From: Bacteroidota bacterium | GTDB lineage: Bacteria; Bacteroidota; Bacteroidia; Chitinophagales; Chitinophagaceae | Assembly (NCBI GenBank): GCA_018268055.1 | Contig: JAFDXF010000086.1 | Coordinates: 62,001-126,000 of the forward strand | Reading direction: 5' to 3' | Length of the DNA stretch: 64,000 nucleotides | Shown here: piece after piece, positions 28,044 through 36,923 of the stretch | Position numbering within the stretch: the stretch's first letter is position 1 | Layout: the number at the start of each line of letters is the position of its first letter | The notes under the pieces: generated by a model | Database searches by the model: none | What the model was told of the DNA's origin: nothing | Seen by the model: only the letters and a program-made list of their open reading frames with translations | Position numbers and translations under genes: made by a program

Positions 28044-30017
28044 ATGCTTGCAGGTTTACAAGATGTAACTTTTGAATTTGGCTCCCGTGTAATTATTGAA
28101 GATGCAACCTGGCATATTCAGCCCGGAGAGAGAATCGGCTTGATCGGCTATAACGGCACAGGAAAATCTACTATTTTAAAACTATTGGTTGGAGAATATT
28201 TGCCTTCCAAAGGAACGATGGAGAGAAGTCGGGGAACATCTATCGGCTACTTGCATCAGGACTTATTGAGTTTTGATACAAATGATTCTATACTTCAAGT
28301 AGCATTAAGTGCATTTGAAAAAGTAATTCAATTGGAAAAGGAAATTGAACTGCTTGGCAAAGAATTAGAAAAAACAGGCGACGAAAAAACATTGCACGAG
28401 TACAGCGATAAATTGCACGAATTAGAAACATTGGGTGGTTACGAAATTCATCACAAAACAGAAGAAGTATTACAAGGTCTTGGCTTTGCCAATGCAGATT
28501 TACTAAGACCATACAAAGAATTCAGCGGAGGTTGGAGAATGAGGGTGTTATTGGCCAAAATGATTTTACAACAACCTGACTTACTTTTATTGGACGAGCC
28601 TACCAACCACTTAGACCTTCCATCTATTGAATGGTTGGAAAAATATTTGCTACACTATCAAGGGTCTGTTGTGATTGTGAGTCACGATAAATATTTTCTG
28701 AATAGAATGGTGACGAAGATAGTAGAGGTTTATCAACAGCAGTTGCATATTTATACCGGCAACTTTGATTACTACGAAAAAGAAAAAGCTATTCGTATAG
28801 AAATGCAGCAGAAGGCTTTTGAAAATCAACAGGATTATATCCGTCAAAATGAGCGACTGATAGAACGGTTCAGAGCTAAAGCAAGCAAAGCTGCTATGGC
28901 TCAAAGTTTGATCAAGAAATTAGACAAATTAGAACGCATTGAAGACGCTACACTAGAACGCCCCAATATCAGAATCAATTTCAGGGTTGACAAAACGCCG
29001 GGTAAAGTTTTAGTGGAACTGCAACATCTTTCAAAATCATTTGGAGAAAATATAATTCTAAAAAACTCTACTGCCGAAATTGAACGAGGAGATAAAATTG
29101 CCTTGATCGGTGCAAATGGAAAGGGAAAATCTACTTTATTACGCATCATTGCAGGAGTTGAATCCTTTATGGGCGAAAGAAAGTGGGGACATAATGTGGA
29201 AGAAAGTTTTTATGCACAGCACCAATTGGAAGCGCTCAATATCAACAATACGATTATTGAAGAAATGAAAGAGTGTGGCAGTCAGATGACTGAATTGGAA
29301 CTTCGTTCTTTATTAGGATGCTTTTTATTCAGTGGTGATGATGCTGATAAAAAAATAAAAGTATTGAGTGGTGGCGAGAAGGCTAGAGTAGCGCTGGCAA
29401 AAGTAATTGTGAGCAAAGCGAACTTTCTAATGCTGGATGAACCTACCAACCACTTGGATATGCACAGTTGTGATTTGTTGATTGAAGCCTTAAATAAATA
29501 TGAAGGCACATTAATTTTTGTAAGCCACGACCGTTATTTTGTTTCGAAAACAGCAAACAAGATATGGGAGATAGTGGACTATGAGCTAAAAGAATTTAAA
29601 GGCGGATATGAAGAATATGTGCAATGGAAAGAACGAATGGCAAAAAATAATGCTACGAACAATAATAAAAAGAAAGAGGAAGCTGCAGCACCTGTTGAAA
29701 AAAACAAACCAACACAACCTGAATTAAAAAAGCAAGAAACAAAACCTGCTCCCGGAAAACCTGCCCCGATTAACAAAGAAGCTAAAAAAGAATTACAAAA
29801 AATTCAAAAGCAGTTTCAACAGTTAGAACAACAAATAGCGGCACTCAATTCGAAGAAAGAACAATTAGCAGCTGCCCTCTCCGATCCTGAAACCTATTCT
29901 GATAAAACAAAATTTCAGCAAACCGAATCTGATTTTCAAAAAACAGAAACAGAACTGAAAAAAATGAATAAAGAATATGAAATTGTATTTGAAAAGTTGA
30001 TGCAGTTAGAGCAATAG
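28044..30017 (+). CDS. ABC-F family ATPase
   Basis: A 657-residue soluble protein with two ABC ATPase domains and no membrane part, the ABC-F layout of ribosome-associated translation factors and antibiotic-protection proteins. Domain 1 has Walker A GYNGTGKST near 36-44, signature FSGGWRMR and Walker B LLLLDEPTNHLD. The interdomain linker (about 250-310) is basic and helical, including MAQSLIKKLDKLERIE. Domain 2 has GANGKGKST, LSGGEKAR and FLMLDEPTNHLD. The C-terminus is a low-complexity Lys/Pro/Ala stretch followed by a coiled coil (about 575-657). It resembles the Uup/EttA-like housekeeping groups rather than a known resistance subgroup. Confidence 0.93.
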   Translation: MLAGLQDVTFEFGSRVIIEDATWHIQPGERIGLIGYNGTGKSTILKLLVGEYLPSKGTMERSRGTSIGYLHQDLLSFDTNDSILQVALSAFEKVIQLEKEIELLGKELEKTGDEKTLHEYSDKLHELETLGGYEIHHKTEEVLQGLGFANADLLRPYKEFSGGWRMRVLLAKMILQQPDLLLLDEPTNHLDLPSIEWLEKYLLHYQGSVVIVSHDKYFLNRMVTKIVEVYQQQLHIYTGNFDYYEKEKAIRIEMQQKAFENQQDYIRQNERLIERFRAKASKAAMAQSLIKKLDKLERIEDATLERPNIRINFRVDKTPGKVLVELQHLSKSFGENIILKNSTAEIERGDKIALIGANGKGKSTLLRIIAGVESFMGERKWGHNVEESFYAQHQLEALNINNTIIEEMKECGSQMTELELRSLLGCFLFSGDDADKKIKVLSGGEKARVALAKVIVSKANFLMLDEPTNHLDMHSCDLLIEALNKYEGTLIFVSHDRYFVSKTANKIWEIVDYELKEFKGGYEEYVQWKERMAKNNATNNNKKKEEAAAPVEKNKPTQPELKKQETKPAPGKPAPINKEAKKELQKIQKQFQQLEQQIAALNSKKEQLAAALSDPETYSDKTKFQQTESDFQKTETELKKMNKEYEIVFEKLMQLEQ

Positions 30018-30083
30018 ATTTTTTTGACGCATCAATGATTTGTAAATCAAAAATGATTCAATAAAAAATAGGCCAATAAGTCT

Positions 30084-31556
30084 TTACTGAATCAATTCAT
30101 TATTCACTGTACGCCAGATACCTAAAGGATTATTATTTTTCAACTCATCCGGCAGCAAAGCATCAGGCCAGTTTTGAAAGGCAATAGGTCTTGCAAATCT
30201 TTTAATTCCATCGGCACCTACTGAGGTAAACCTCGAATCAGTAGTGGCCGGAAACGGACCTCCATGTTGCATACTCAAGCATACTTCTACACCGGTGGGC
30301 ACGCCATTTAAAATCAATCGACCACAAATATTTTTAATTGCATTTACCAATTCATGATTTTCCAGAATGTCATTTTCAGTAGCCATCAATGTTGCAGTCA
30401 GTTGTCCTTCTAATTTTTCAGCAATTGCAATCATCTCATTTTCATCTTTACATTGTATGATGATGGAATAAGGACCAAACACCTCCTGATGCAAAACAGG
30501 ATTTTGTAAAAATGTTTGTCCGCTTGCTGTTGCTACAGTTGGTAATCCTTGCAAATCATCTGCTTCACTATCTGAGGCAGCAACCAAGGTGGCTCCTTTT
30601 TGAGCTAATGCAAATTTTCTTTTTGCTAAATAAGCTTTCGCAATACCGGAATGAAGCATATTAGCGGGCTTTATCTTTCTTATTGCATTGCCCAATTCTT
30701 TTGAAAAAAGCTGTAATGCGTCCGATTCAATTCCAATGATCAATCCGGGATTGGTACAAAACTGACCAACACCCAATGTGATGGAATCGGCAAACTTTTT
30801 TGCAATATCCATTGCCGATTGAGCTAACTCTTCTTTGAGTAAAAAAACAGGATTGACACTTCCCATTTCTGCAAAAACAGGTATTGGTTCTTTACGTTGA
30901 TTAGCCCAATCAAATAATTGTTTACCACCAGTTAATGAACCGGTAAAACCAACAGCCTTTGTGTAAGGATGCATCACCAATCCTTTTCCCACTTCAAAAG
31001 AAGCTCCGAATAAATGTGTAAAAATTCCATTCGGCATTTTGCATTTTTCAACAGCACGTAAAATTGCCTTTGCTACTATTTGCGAAGTTGCCGCATGTGC
31101 AGGATGTGCTTTCACAATAACAGGACAACCGGCTGCAAACGCACAAGCAGTATCGCCACCTGCAGTGGAATAAGCAAAAGGAAAATTGGATGAACCAAAC
31201 ACTACAACAGGTCCTAAAGGAATTAACATTTTTCTTATATCGGGCTTTGGTGGATTTTTTTCTGCAATTGCAGTGTCTATTCTTGCTTCAATCCAATCGC
31301 CTTGCTCGCAAGCCTGTGCATAAGAGTTCAATTGAAAAACTGTTCTACCCTTTTCATTTCTTAATCTTGCTTCAGGTAAGTTGGTTTCCTGCATTGCTGT
31401 TTGAATCAGCTCATCACCGGAGTTTTCAAGTTCTACGGCAATAGCTCTCATAAAATCGGCACGTTGCTTCAACGAAGAATTTTTGTATTGTTGGAATGCA
31501 TTATGCGCTTGTTGCATTGCTATTTCTATCTCATCTTGTGTTGCATCTAAAAACAT
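30084..31556 (-). CDS. Aldehyde dehydrogenase, alpha-ketoglutaric semialdehyde type
   Basis: A 490-residue NAD(P)-dependent aldehyde dehydrogenase. The catalytic Cys lies in GVGQFCTNPGL near residue 265 and the general base Glu in VFAEMGSVNP near 230; FTGSLTGGKQLF near 205 belongs to the cofactor site. It resembles dehydrogenases that oxidize 2,5-dioxovalerate (alpha-ketoglutaric semialdehyde), the last step of hydroxyproline or pentose/aldarate breakdown. The DapA-like lyase gene lies 16 bases upstream in the same operon, the usual partner in hydroxyproline catabolism. Other pathway genes (epimerase, oxidase) are not in the window, so the substrate is inferred. Confidence 0.85.
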   Translation of the reverse strand: MFLDATQDEIEIAMQQAHNAFQQYKNSSLKQRADFMRAIAVELENSGDELIQTAMQETNLPEARLRNEKGRTVFQLNSYAQACEQGDWIEARIDTAIAEKNPPKPDIRKMLIPLGPVVVFGSSNFPFAYSTAGGDTACAFAAGCPVIVKAHPAHAATSQIVAKAILRAVEKCKMPNGIFTHLFGASFEVGKGLVMHPYTKAVGFTGSLTGGKQLFDWANQRKEPIPVFAEMGSVNPVFLLKEELAQSAMDIAKKFADSITLGVGQFCTNPGLIIGIESDALQLFSKELGNAIRKIKPANMLHSGIAKAYLAKRKFALAQKGATLVAASDSEADDLQGLPTVATASGQTFLQNPVLHQEVFGPYSIIIQCKDENEMIAIAEKLEGQLTATLMATENDILENHELVNAIKNICGRLILNGVPTGVEVCLSMQHGGPFPATTDSRFTSVGADGIKRFARPIAFQNWPDALLPDELKNNNPLGIWRTVNNELIQ

Positions 31557-31572
31557 AATAGAACGGTATTGT

Positions 31573-32475
31573 TTATTTTATGGAAGGACGATTGGCTAAT
31601 CCCTTATTGATAATATTTAAAACACTTTCTCGCTCATTTCCTTCCAGCAGCAAACGCGGTGCTCTTACATATTCACTTCCGATGCCTGTTTGTGTTGCGG
31701 CAAGTTTGATATATTGAACCAATTTGGGATGAATATCCAATTCAAGAATCGGCATAAACCAACGATAAATTTTCGTTGCTTCTTCAATTTTTCCTTCTTT
31801 CACTAATCGATAAATAGCAACCGTTTCATCGGGAAAAGCATCGACCAAACCTGCTACCCAGCCATCTGCGCCAAGACATAACTCTTCCATTGCTAATGTA
31901 TCTACACCACATAAAATTTTAAATCTTTCGCCAAATTTATTTTTCAAACGAGTCACATTCGTCACATCTCTGGTGCTTTCCTTCACCGATTGAATATTTT
32001 TATGCTTTAGTAATTCTTCAAACATATCCAAAGTGATTTCAATTTTGTAATCTACCGGATTGTTGTATAGCATGATGGGTAAATCCGTAGAAGATGCAAC
32101 TGCTTTCAAAAATTCTACTGTTTCTCTTTCATCACTTTTATAGCGCATCGGAGGCAGCAACATCAATCCTGATGCGCCCCAATTTTTTGCTTCGGTGGCA
32201 TGAGCTACTGCTGCCCGAGTAGTAGCTTCGGAAATATTCATAATTACCGGAATTTTTCCTGCTACATATTTTACTGTTGATTTAATTAATTGCTCCTTCT
32301 CAAAAGCGGTAATCGTACTTGCTTCACCAAGCGTACCACCAATAATTACGCCATTCACTCCCGCGCTCAATTGTGCTTTTAGATTTTTTTCAAACATTTG
32401 CAAATCCAATTCATCTTCTTTTGTAAAAGGAGTAAGTAAAGCCGGAAATACACCTTTCCATTCAAAATTCATCAT
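31573..32475 (-). CDS. DapA-family aldolase/dehydratase (probable hydroxyproline-pathway lyase)
   Basis: A 300-residue TIM-barrel enzyme of the dihydrodipicolinate synthase family. The Schiff-base lysine is in SVKEST near residue 166 and the catalytic tyrosine in LYNNPVDY near 137; GGTLGEAST near 46 forms the carboxylate pocket. Bacteroidota homologs next to an alpha-ketoglutaric semialdehyde dehydrogenase are usually pyrroline-hydroxycarboxylate deaminases of 4-hydroxyproline breakdown, so that role is favoured over lysine synthesis. Two Met codons overlap the start (32475 and 32472). It is the first gene of a two-gene operon with the downstream ALDH. Confidence 0.85.
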   Translation of the reverse strand: MMNFEWKGVFPALLTPFTKEDELDLQMFEKNLKAQLSAGVNGVIIGGTLGEASTITAFEKEQLIKSTVKYVAGKIPVIMNISEATTRAAVAHATEAKNWGASGLMLLPPMRYKSDERETVEFLKAVASSTDLPIMLYNNPVDYKIEITLDMFEELLKHKNIQSVKESTRDVTNVTRLKNKFGERFKILCGVDTLAMEELCLGADGWVAGLVDAFPDETVAIYRLVKEGKIEEATKIYRWFMPILELDIHPKLVQYIKLAATQTGIGSEYVRAPRLLLEGNERESVLNIINKGLANRPSIK

Positions 32476-32674
32476 GCTGTAATTTTTTATGTGATTTTAA
32501 TTGAGGCTTAAAGTTATACAAATTTGAATATAGCATCTTCTCTTATCCTAAAATAAGTTGACGCTTATTCGTCACTTAAATTTGGACAAACTATTGAAGA
32601 AATGCTTAAACTATCTGAGCAACTTACAGGCATTGAGCTCAGAAAAAAGTGTGGAACAAAATTCTAAATCTTCA

Positions 32675-33988
32675 TCATTTCTTTCTGAAAAATAAACGTA
32701 TCGGCACTCCGCTTAATGAAAATTTTTCACGCAACTTGTTTTCCAAATAGTTTTTATATGGCTGCTTTATATCATCCGGAAAATTGCAGAAGAATGCAAA
32801 TGAAGGAACAACAGTAGGTAGTTGGGTTACAAATTTTATTTTTATAGGATGACCGCGTACCACCGGTGGATGATATGCCTGAATGGCTTGCAGCATCGTG
32901 TCATTCAATTTGGATGTAGGAATTTTTTGTTTACGACTTTCATACACTTCTATCGCAATTTCAATTGCTTTAAAGATTCTTGTTTTTTCCAAAGCAGAAA
33001 TAAACAGAATAGGTACATCAGTAAATGGTGCTAACCTTTTTTTCAATTGTGTTTCATATTCTTTCGCTGTATTGGTTTCTTTTGCTACCAAATCCCATTT
33101 GTTTACTAATACTACAATGCCTTTTCCTTTCTTGGCAGCAAGGCTAAATATATTGAGATCTTGTGCAGTGATACCTTTTTCAGCATCCAGCAAGAGTAAA
33201 CACACATCGGCTTCATCCATTGCTTTGATAGCACGGATTACAGAATAAAATTCTAAGTCTTCATGTACTTTTGTTTTCCGGCGAATACCGGCAGTATCAA
33301 TCAGTATAAATTCTTTTTGAAATAATTTGTAATGCGTGTGTATTGTATCACGGGTTGTACCTGCAATATCGCTTACAATAGTGCGCTCGCCACCTACTAA
33401 TGCATTCAGCAATGAAGATTTGCCCACATTCGGTTGGCCGATAATGGCAAACTTTGGCAGGCCATCTGCTTCTAAAGTTTCTTCAGAGGCATCTTCGGTA
33501 ATATGATCAGTAAGGGCATCGAGCAGTTCACCGGTACCACTACCACTTGCAGCGGCAATGAAATAGATAGGATCAAAACCCAATCCGTAAAACTCGGATG
33601 CTTCGAGCATACGGTCGTTATTATCTACTTTATTTACTGTAAGTAAAACAGGTTTTGTACTACGCCTCAAAAGATTAGCCATTGCATCGTCGAGATCGGT
33701 CATGCCGGTAGCAGCATCCACCATGAAGATAATGGCATTGGCTTCTTCCAATGCAATCAAAACCTGTTTGGCAATTTCTTTTTCAAACACATCTTCACTT
33801 TCGGGTACGAAGCCTCCGGTGTCAATTACATTAAAAGTTTTGCCGTTCCAGTCGGCTACACCATACTGTCGGTCACGGGTTACACCACTCACATCATCAA
33901 CGATTGCTTTACGCTGCTCGAGCAAGCGATTAAACAAAGTACTTTTTCCCACATTCGGGCGGCCTACTATTGCTACTGTGAAAGACAT
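32675..33988 (-). CDS. der: Ribosome-assembly GTPase Der (EngA)
   Basis: A 437-residue tandem GTPase needed for 50S subunit assembly. G domain 1 has GRPNVGKST near 9-17, DTGG and NKVD near 118-121. G domain 2 has GQPNVGKSS near 184, DTAG and NKWD. A KH-like C-terminal domain ends RLFFRKK. The length is normal and all G motifs are intact. It starts at an ATG. The era gene lies upstream in the same orientation, with a 146-base AT-rich gap that carries a short repeat also found on the other side of era. Confidence 0.96.
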   Translation of the reverse strand: MSFTVAIVGRPNVGKSTLFNRLLEQRKAIVDDVSGVTRDRQYGVADWNGKTFNVIDTGGFVPESEDVFEKEIAKQVLIALEEANAIIFMVDAATGMTDLDDAMANLLRRSTKPVLLTVNKVDNNDRMLEASEFYGLGFDPIYFIAAASGSGTGELLDALTDHITEDASEETLEADGLPKFAIIGQPNVGKSSLLNALVGGERTIVSDIAGTTRDTIHTHYKLFQKEFILIDTAGIRRKTKVHEDLEFYSVIRAIKAMDEADVCLLLLDAEKGITAQDLNIFSLAAKKGKGIVVLVNKWDLVAKETNTAKEYETQLKKRLAPFTDVPILFISALEKTRIFKAIEIAIEVYESRKQKIPTSKLNDTMLQAIQAYHPPVVRGHPIKIKFVTQLPTVVPSFAFFCNFPDDIKQPYKNYLENKLREKFSLSGVPIRLFFRKK

Positions 33989-34134
33989 GTTTTGAATTAT
34001 AAATGATAAATTGTGAATTATAAATTATGAATGACAAATAAATTTTAAAAATATAAGAACTTGGCTATGGTTATGAGTTAATATGCTGTATTATCACTTA
34101 AAACTTACTACTTATTACCTACCATCTCTTCCGC

Positions 34135-35001
34135 TCAATACCCATACTCCTTCAACTGCAAATCGTTTTCTCTCCATTTGGGTTTTACCTTTATGAATAA
34201 TTCCAGAAAAACTTTTTGCCCAATAAAGTGTTCAATATCCTTTCGGGCGGCTGTTCCTATTCTTTTTATCATACTACCCTGCTCGCCTATCAAAATTACT
34301 TTTTGTGTTTCGCGTTGTACAATGATATCTGCAACTATTTTTGTCAATGTTTCTTTTTCCTTGTATTCTCTTACCAACACTGCAGTATGATAAGGAATTT
34401 CTTCTTGTGCCAATTCATAAATTTTTTCACGTATCATTTCACTTACAAAGAAACGTGTGTTTAAATCGCTGATATCCTCTCCATCAAAAAACGGTGCTCC
34501 TTCCGGTAGATATTCAAGCAGCGCATTGATTATCTTCTTTTTGCTGATTCCGGTCAATGCTGAAATTGGCAACACTTTTTTACAATAAGGGCGCTGACCG
34601 AAAAAGGCAGTTGCTTCCTCAATCCTTTCTTTAGCGCAGCGATCTACTTTATTTAATGCTACAACAGCAGGCACACGAAGTTTCAAAGCAGTGAATATTT
34701 CATCGGCTTCTTTCCAATCTTCCATAATATCCACCATCAACAAAGCAACATCTGCATCTTCCAATGCACTTTTAACAGCATCCATCATTTTTTGATGCAG
34801 TTTGTATTTCGGTTCTATAATGCCGGGTGTATCGGAAATAACGATTTGATAATCTTTTTCAGTAATAATTCCTTTGATGCGGTGTCTTGTGGTTTGTACA
34901 CGTGGAGACACAATGGCCAACTTCTCTCCCATCAATGCATTCATGAGGGTGCTTTTGCCGGCATTGGGCTTTCCGAATATACTTACAAATCCGCTTTTCA
35001 A
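34135..35001 (-). CDS. era: Ribosome-maturation GTPase Era
   Basis: A 288-residue GTPase that binds the 3' end of 16S rRNA. The G motifs are GKPNAGKST at 10-18, DTPG near 58 and NKVD near 119. The KH domain covers about 200-288, with VILIGEQGSMIKRIGTAARKDIE. No ATG is available in frame near the start: the ORF begins with TTG at 35001, preceded by an in-frame ATT, so translation uses a rare start codon. It is flanked on both sides by the 14-base sequence CTTAAAACTTACTA. Confidence 0.95.
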   Translation of the reverse strand: MKSGFVSIFGKPNAGKSTLMNALMGEKLAIVSPRVQTTRHRIKGIITEKDYQIVISDTPGIIEPKYKLHQKMMDAVKSALEDADVALLMVDIMEDWKEADEIFTALKLRVPAVVALNKVDRCAKERIEEATAFFGQRPYCKKVLPISALTGISKKKIINALLEYLPEGAPFFDGEDISDLNTRFFVSEMIREKIYELAQEEIPYHTAVLVREYKEKETLTKIVADIIVQRETQKVILIGEQGSMIKRIGTAARKDIEHFIGQKVFLELFIKVKPKWRENDLQLKEYGY

Positions 35002-35122
35002 AATGTTGATATATTTATATAAGACCGAAGGGGCAAAAGTAAGACTTAGATTTTAAGGTAGAAGACTAAAAGACTATAATCTAAAACTTAACGCTTAAAA
35101 CTTACTATTTATAATTTACTTA

Positions 35123-35707
35123 TTACGCTCTCTTCTTTGGTGTTGCTTTTTTCTTTGCAGCAGCTTTTGGCTTCTTTTTAAGTGCAGCATCAATAGCAGC
35201 GCTCAGGCCTTGAACGGTAATTTTTCCGGTGTATAATTCTTCATTGATATAAAATACAGGAATTTCTTTTATTCCACGGTTATGCCCTTCTTTAATATCA
35301 TCTTGCACTTGCCATCCGTAAAAACCATTTACTAAATCATCCAAAAATTTTTTACTCTTTACACCTGCATCTTTAGAATGTAATTTCAAACTTGTAGTAC
35401 CCAAATTACGACGATTGGCAAAAAGTATATTGTGCATTTCCCAAAACTTTCCTTCTTGTCCGGCAGCTACAGCCGATTCGCTGGCTTTCAAACTACGCTG
35501 ATGAATAAGAGTAAGCGGAAAATGACGAAACTGAAATCTGATTTTCCCATCATAGGTTTCGAGTAATTGTTTTACTACTTCATTGGCTTTAGCACATTCT
35601 TCATTTTCATATTCACCAAATTCCAAAAGAGTAACAGGAGCATCTTTTTTGCCTACAAAAATTTCATCCGGTCTGATGATTATAATCTCGTCTTTTTTAA
35701 ATGCCAT
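35123..35707 (-). CDS. DsbA-like thioredoxin-fold protein lacking the nucleophilic Cys, basic tail
   Basis: A 194-residue cytosolic protein with a DsbA-type fold: PVTLLEFGEYENEEC near 24-38, helical insert FRHFPL...FWEMHNILF, and cis-Pro loop EIPVFYIN. Relatives carry CPxC at the helix start; here the first Cys is Asn35 and only Cys38 remains, so classic disulfide exchange is not possible. There is no signal peptide. The last 20 residues are Lys/Ala-rich (KKKPKAAAKKKATPKKRA), like histone H1-type tails that bind nucleic acid. It may bind a partner or DNA/RNA rather than oxidize thiols. It is downstream of oxyR on the same strand but separated by 231 bases, so linkage is uncertain. Confidence 0.8.
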   Translation of the reverse strand: MAFKKDEIIIIRPDEIFVGKKDAPVTLLEFGEYENEECAKANEVVKQLLETYDGKIRFQFRHFPLTLIHQRSLKASESAVAAGQEGKFWEMHNILFANRRNLGTTSLKLHSKDAGVKSKKFLDDLVNGFYGWQVQDDIKEGHNRGIKEIPVFYINEELYTGKITVQGLSAAIDAALKKKPKAAAKKKATPKKRA

Positions 35708-35745
35708 TTTATTTTTTTTACTTTTTCAAAGTATAATATGCAAAA

Positions 35746-35787
35746 TATTGGTCATAAATCCTGCCTTCAGGATGTAGTATGCCAATA
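35746..35787. other. Bulged hairpin between oxyR and the DsbA-like gene
   Basis: Nested pairings TATTGG/CCAATA, CATA/TATG and ATCCTG/CAGGAT stack into one bulged stem with a 4-base CCTT loop. No T run follows directly on the minus strand, so it is not a clear terminator; it may be a 5' element of the DsbA-like mRNA. Confidence 0.4.
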
Positions 35788-35938
35788 CGTCAACTATTGA
35801 TATTTCGGCGAAAGATAATATTTTTTAGCACCCTGCCAAATCAGTTTTTCAGCATTTTGCTAACAATCTATAAACAATTGAATATCAGAAAGATACAACT
35901 TAATGCTTTAATTGATTCTACGCCAAATTAATTAGAAA

Positions 35939-36841
35939 CTAATCGTTCATTGTACATGGAATTTTTGCTATTATTTCATCTTGTAGCAAGGTAATAATTT
36001 TCTTACGAGCATAATGACGATGTGCGACTAAGCCAATATTTCTATAAGGAACAGGGTTTTTAAAGTGACTGAGAAATTTTTTTTCATTCATTGTAAAATT
36101 TGTTTGAGCCAAATAAGGTAAAAGTGTTTGTCCTTTATTCGCTTTAGCAAAACGAACTAAGCTATCAATAGATCCTGCTTTAAAGTTTATATTGAAAGAA
36201 GAATCTTTTTCGGGTTCTCTTGTATTGCAAATTTCCAATACTTGATTCCGCATACAATGCCCTTCTTCGAGTAACCAAATATTTTCCGGCTTCCATTCTT
36301 TCGCAGTTAATTTTTTTTTTGTTTTGCCGGAAGCATCAAATAATACAAATGGCTCCTTATATAAAAACCGCTCTGACAGTTCATCATCTTGAAGTGGAAT
36401 AGAAACAATGCCAATATCCAGATCGCGACTCTTTAGTTGATGAATAATTTCATTAGTCGTTTTTTCTTTCACTTCAATCATTAGTTGAGGGTGTTTTTTG
36501 GCAAAATCTTGCAAAAACAAAGGCAATAAAAAAGGCGCTATTGTTGGAATCACAGCAATTTTTAAAACTCCTTTGATAGTATCTTTCAATTCATCCGCCA
36601 TTTCATCCAGACGGGTAATTTCTCCTATTATAACTTTCAATTGCTTTAAAATAACTACTCCTTCTTTTGTAATTGCCACCGGCTTTTTTTTGCGGTCAAA
36701 AATTGAAATACCTATTTCTTCTTCAAATTTTGAAATCATCGTACTCAAAGTGGACTGGGCTACAAAGCATTTTTCTGCTGCGGTTTCAAAATGACGATGT
36801 TCTGCCACAGCCAATACATATTGGAACTGCTGTATATTCAT
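35939..36841 (-). CDS. oxyR: LysR-family peroxide sensor OxyR
   Basis: A 300-residue LysR-type regulator. The winged-helix N-domain covers about 1-62 (HRHFETAAEKCFVAQSTLSTMISKFEEEIG region). The effector domain contains GHCMRNQVLEIC: two cysteines at about 196 and 205, nine residues apart, matching the redox pair Cys199/Cys208 of E. coli OxyR. It is therefore expected to sense hydrogen peroxide through a disulfide. It is divergent from katA with 82 bases between the start codons, which strongly suggests it controls katA. No convincing full OxyR box (ATAG-N7-CTAT repeats) could be read in the gap. Confidence 0.93.
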   Translation of the reverse strand: MNIQQFQYVLAVAEHRHFETAAEKCFVAQSTLSTMISKFEEEIGISIFDRKKKPVAITKEGVVILKQLKVIIGEITRLDEMADELKDTIKGVLKIAVIPTIAPFLLPLFLQDFAKKHPQLMIEVKEKTTNEIIHQLKSRDLDIGIVSIPLQDDELSERFLYKEPFVLFDASGKTKKKLTAKEWKPENIWLLEEGHCMRNQVLEICNTREPEKDSSFNINFKAGSIDSLVRFAKANKGQTLLPYLAQTNFTMNEKKFLSHFKNPVPYRNIGLVAHRHYARKKIITLLQDEIIAKIPCTMND

Positions 36842-36923
36842 CTATTTTATCAATATTAATATCTAAAATATCGTTTTTATAGAACAAATATATTGCATAG
36901 CTTAGCAGTATTAAAAACATATT

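Noticed and set aside
32540..32668. Short plus-strand open stretch ending KLSEQLTGIELRKKCGTKF before der
   Set aside because: About 37 codons with no good start or recognisable family; possibly a gene remnant, but not supportable.
36842..36923. OxyR-type operator between oxyR and katA
   Set aside because: ATAG words occur at 36879 and 36897 but the ATAG-N7-CTAT spacing is not met; no site could be supported.
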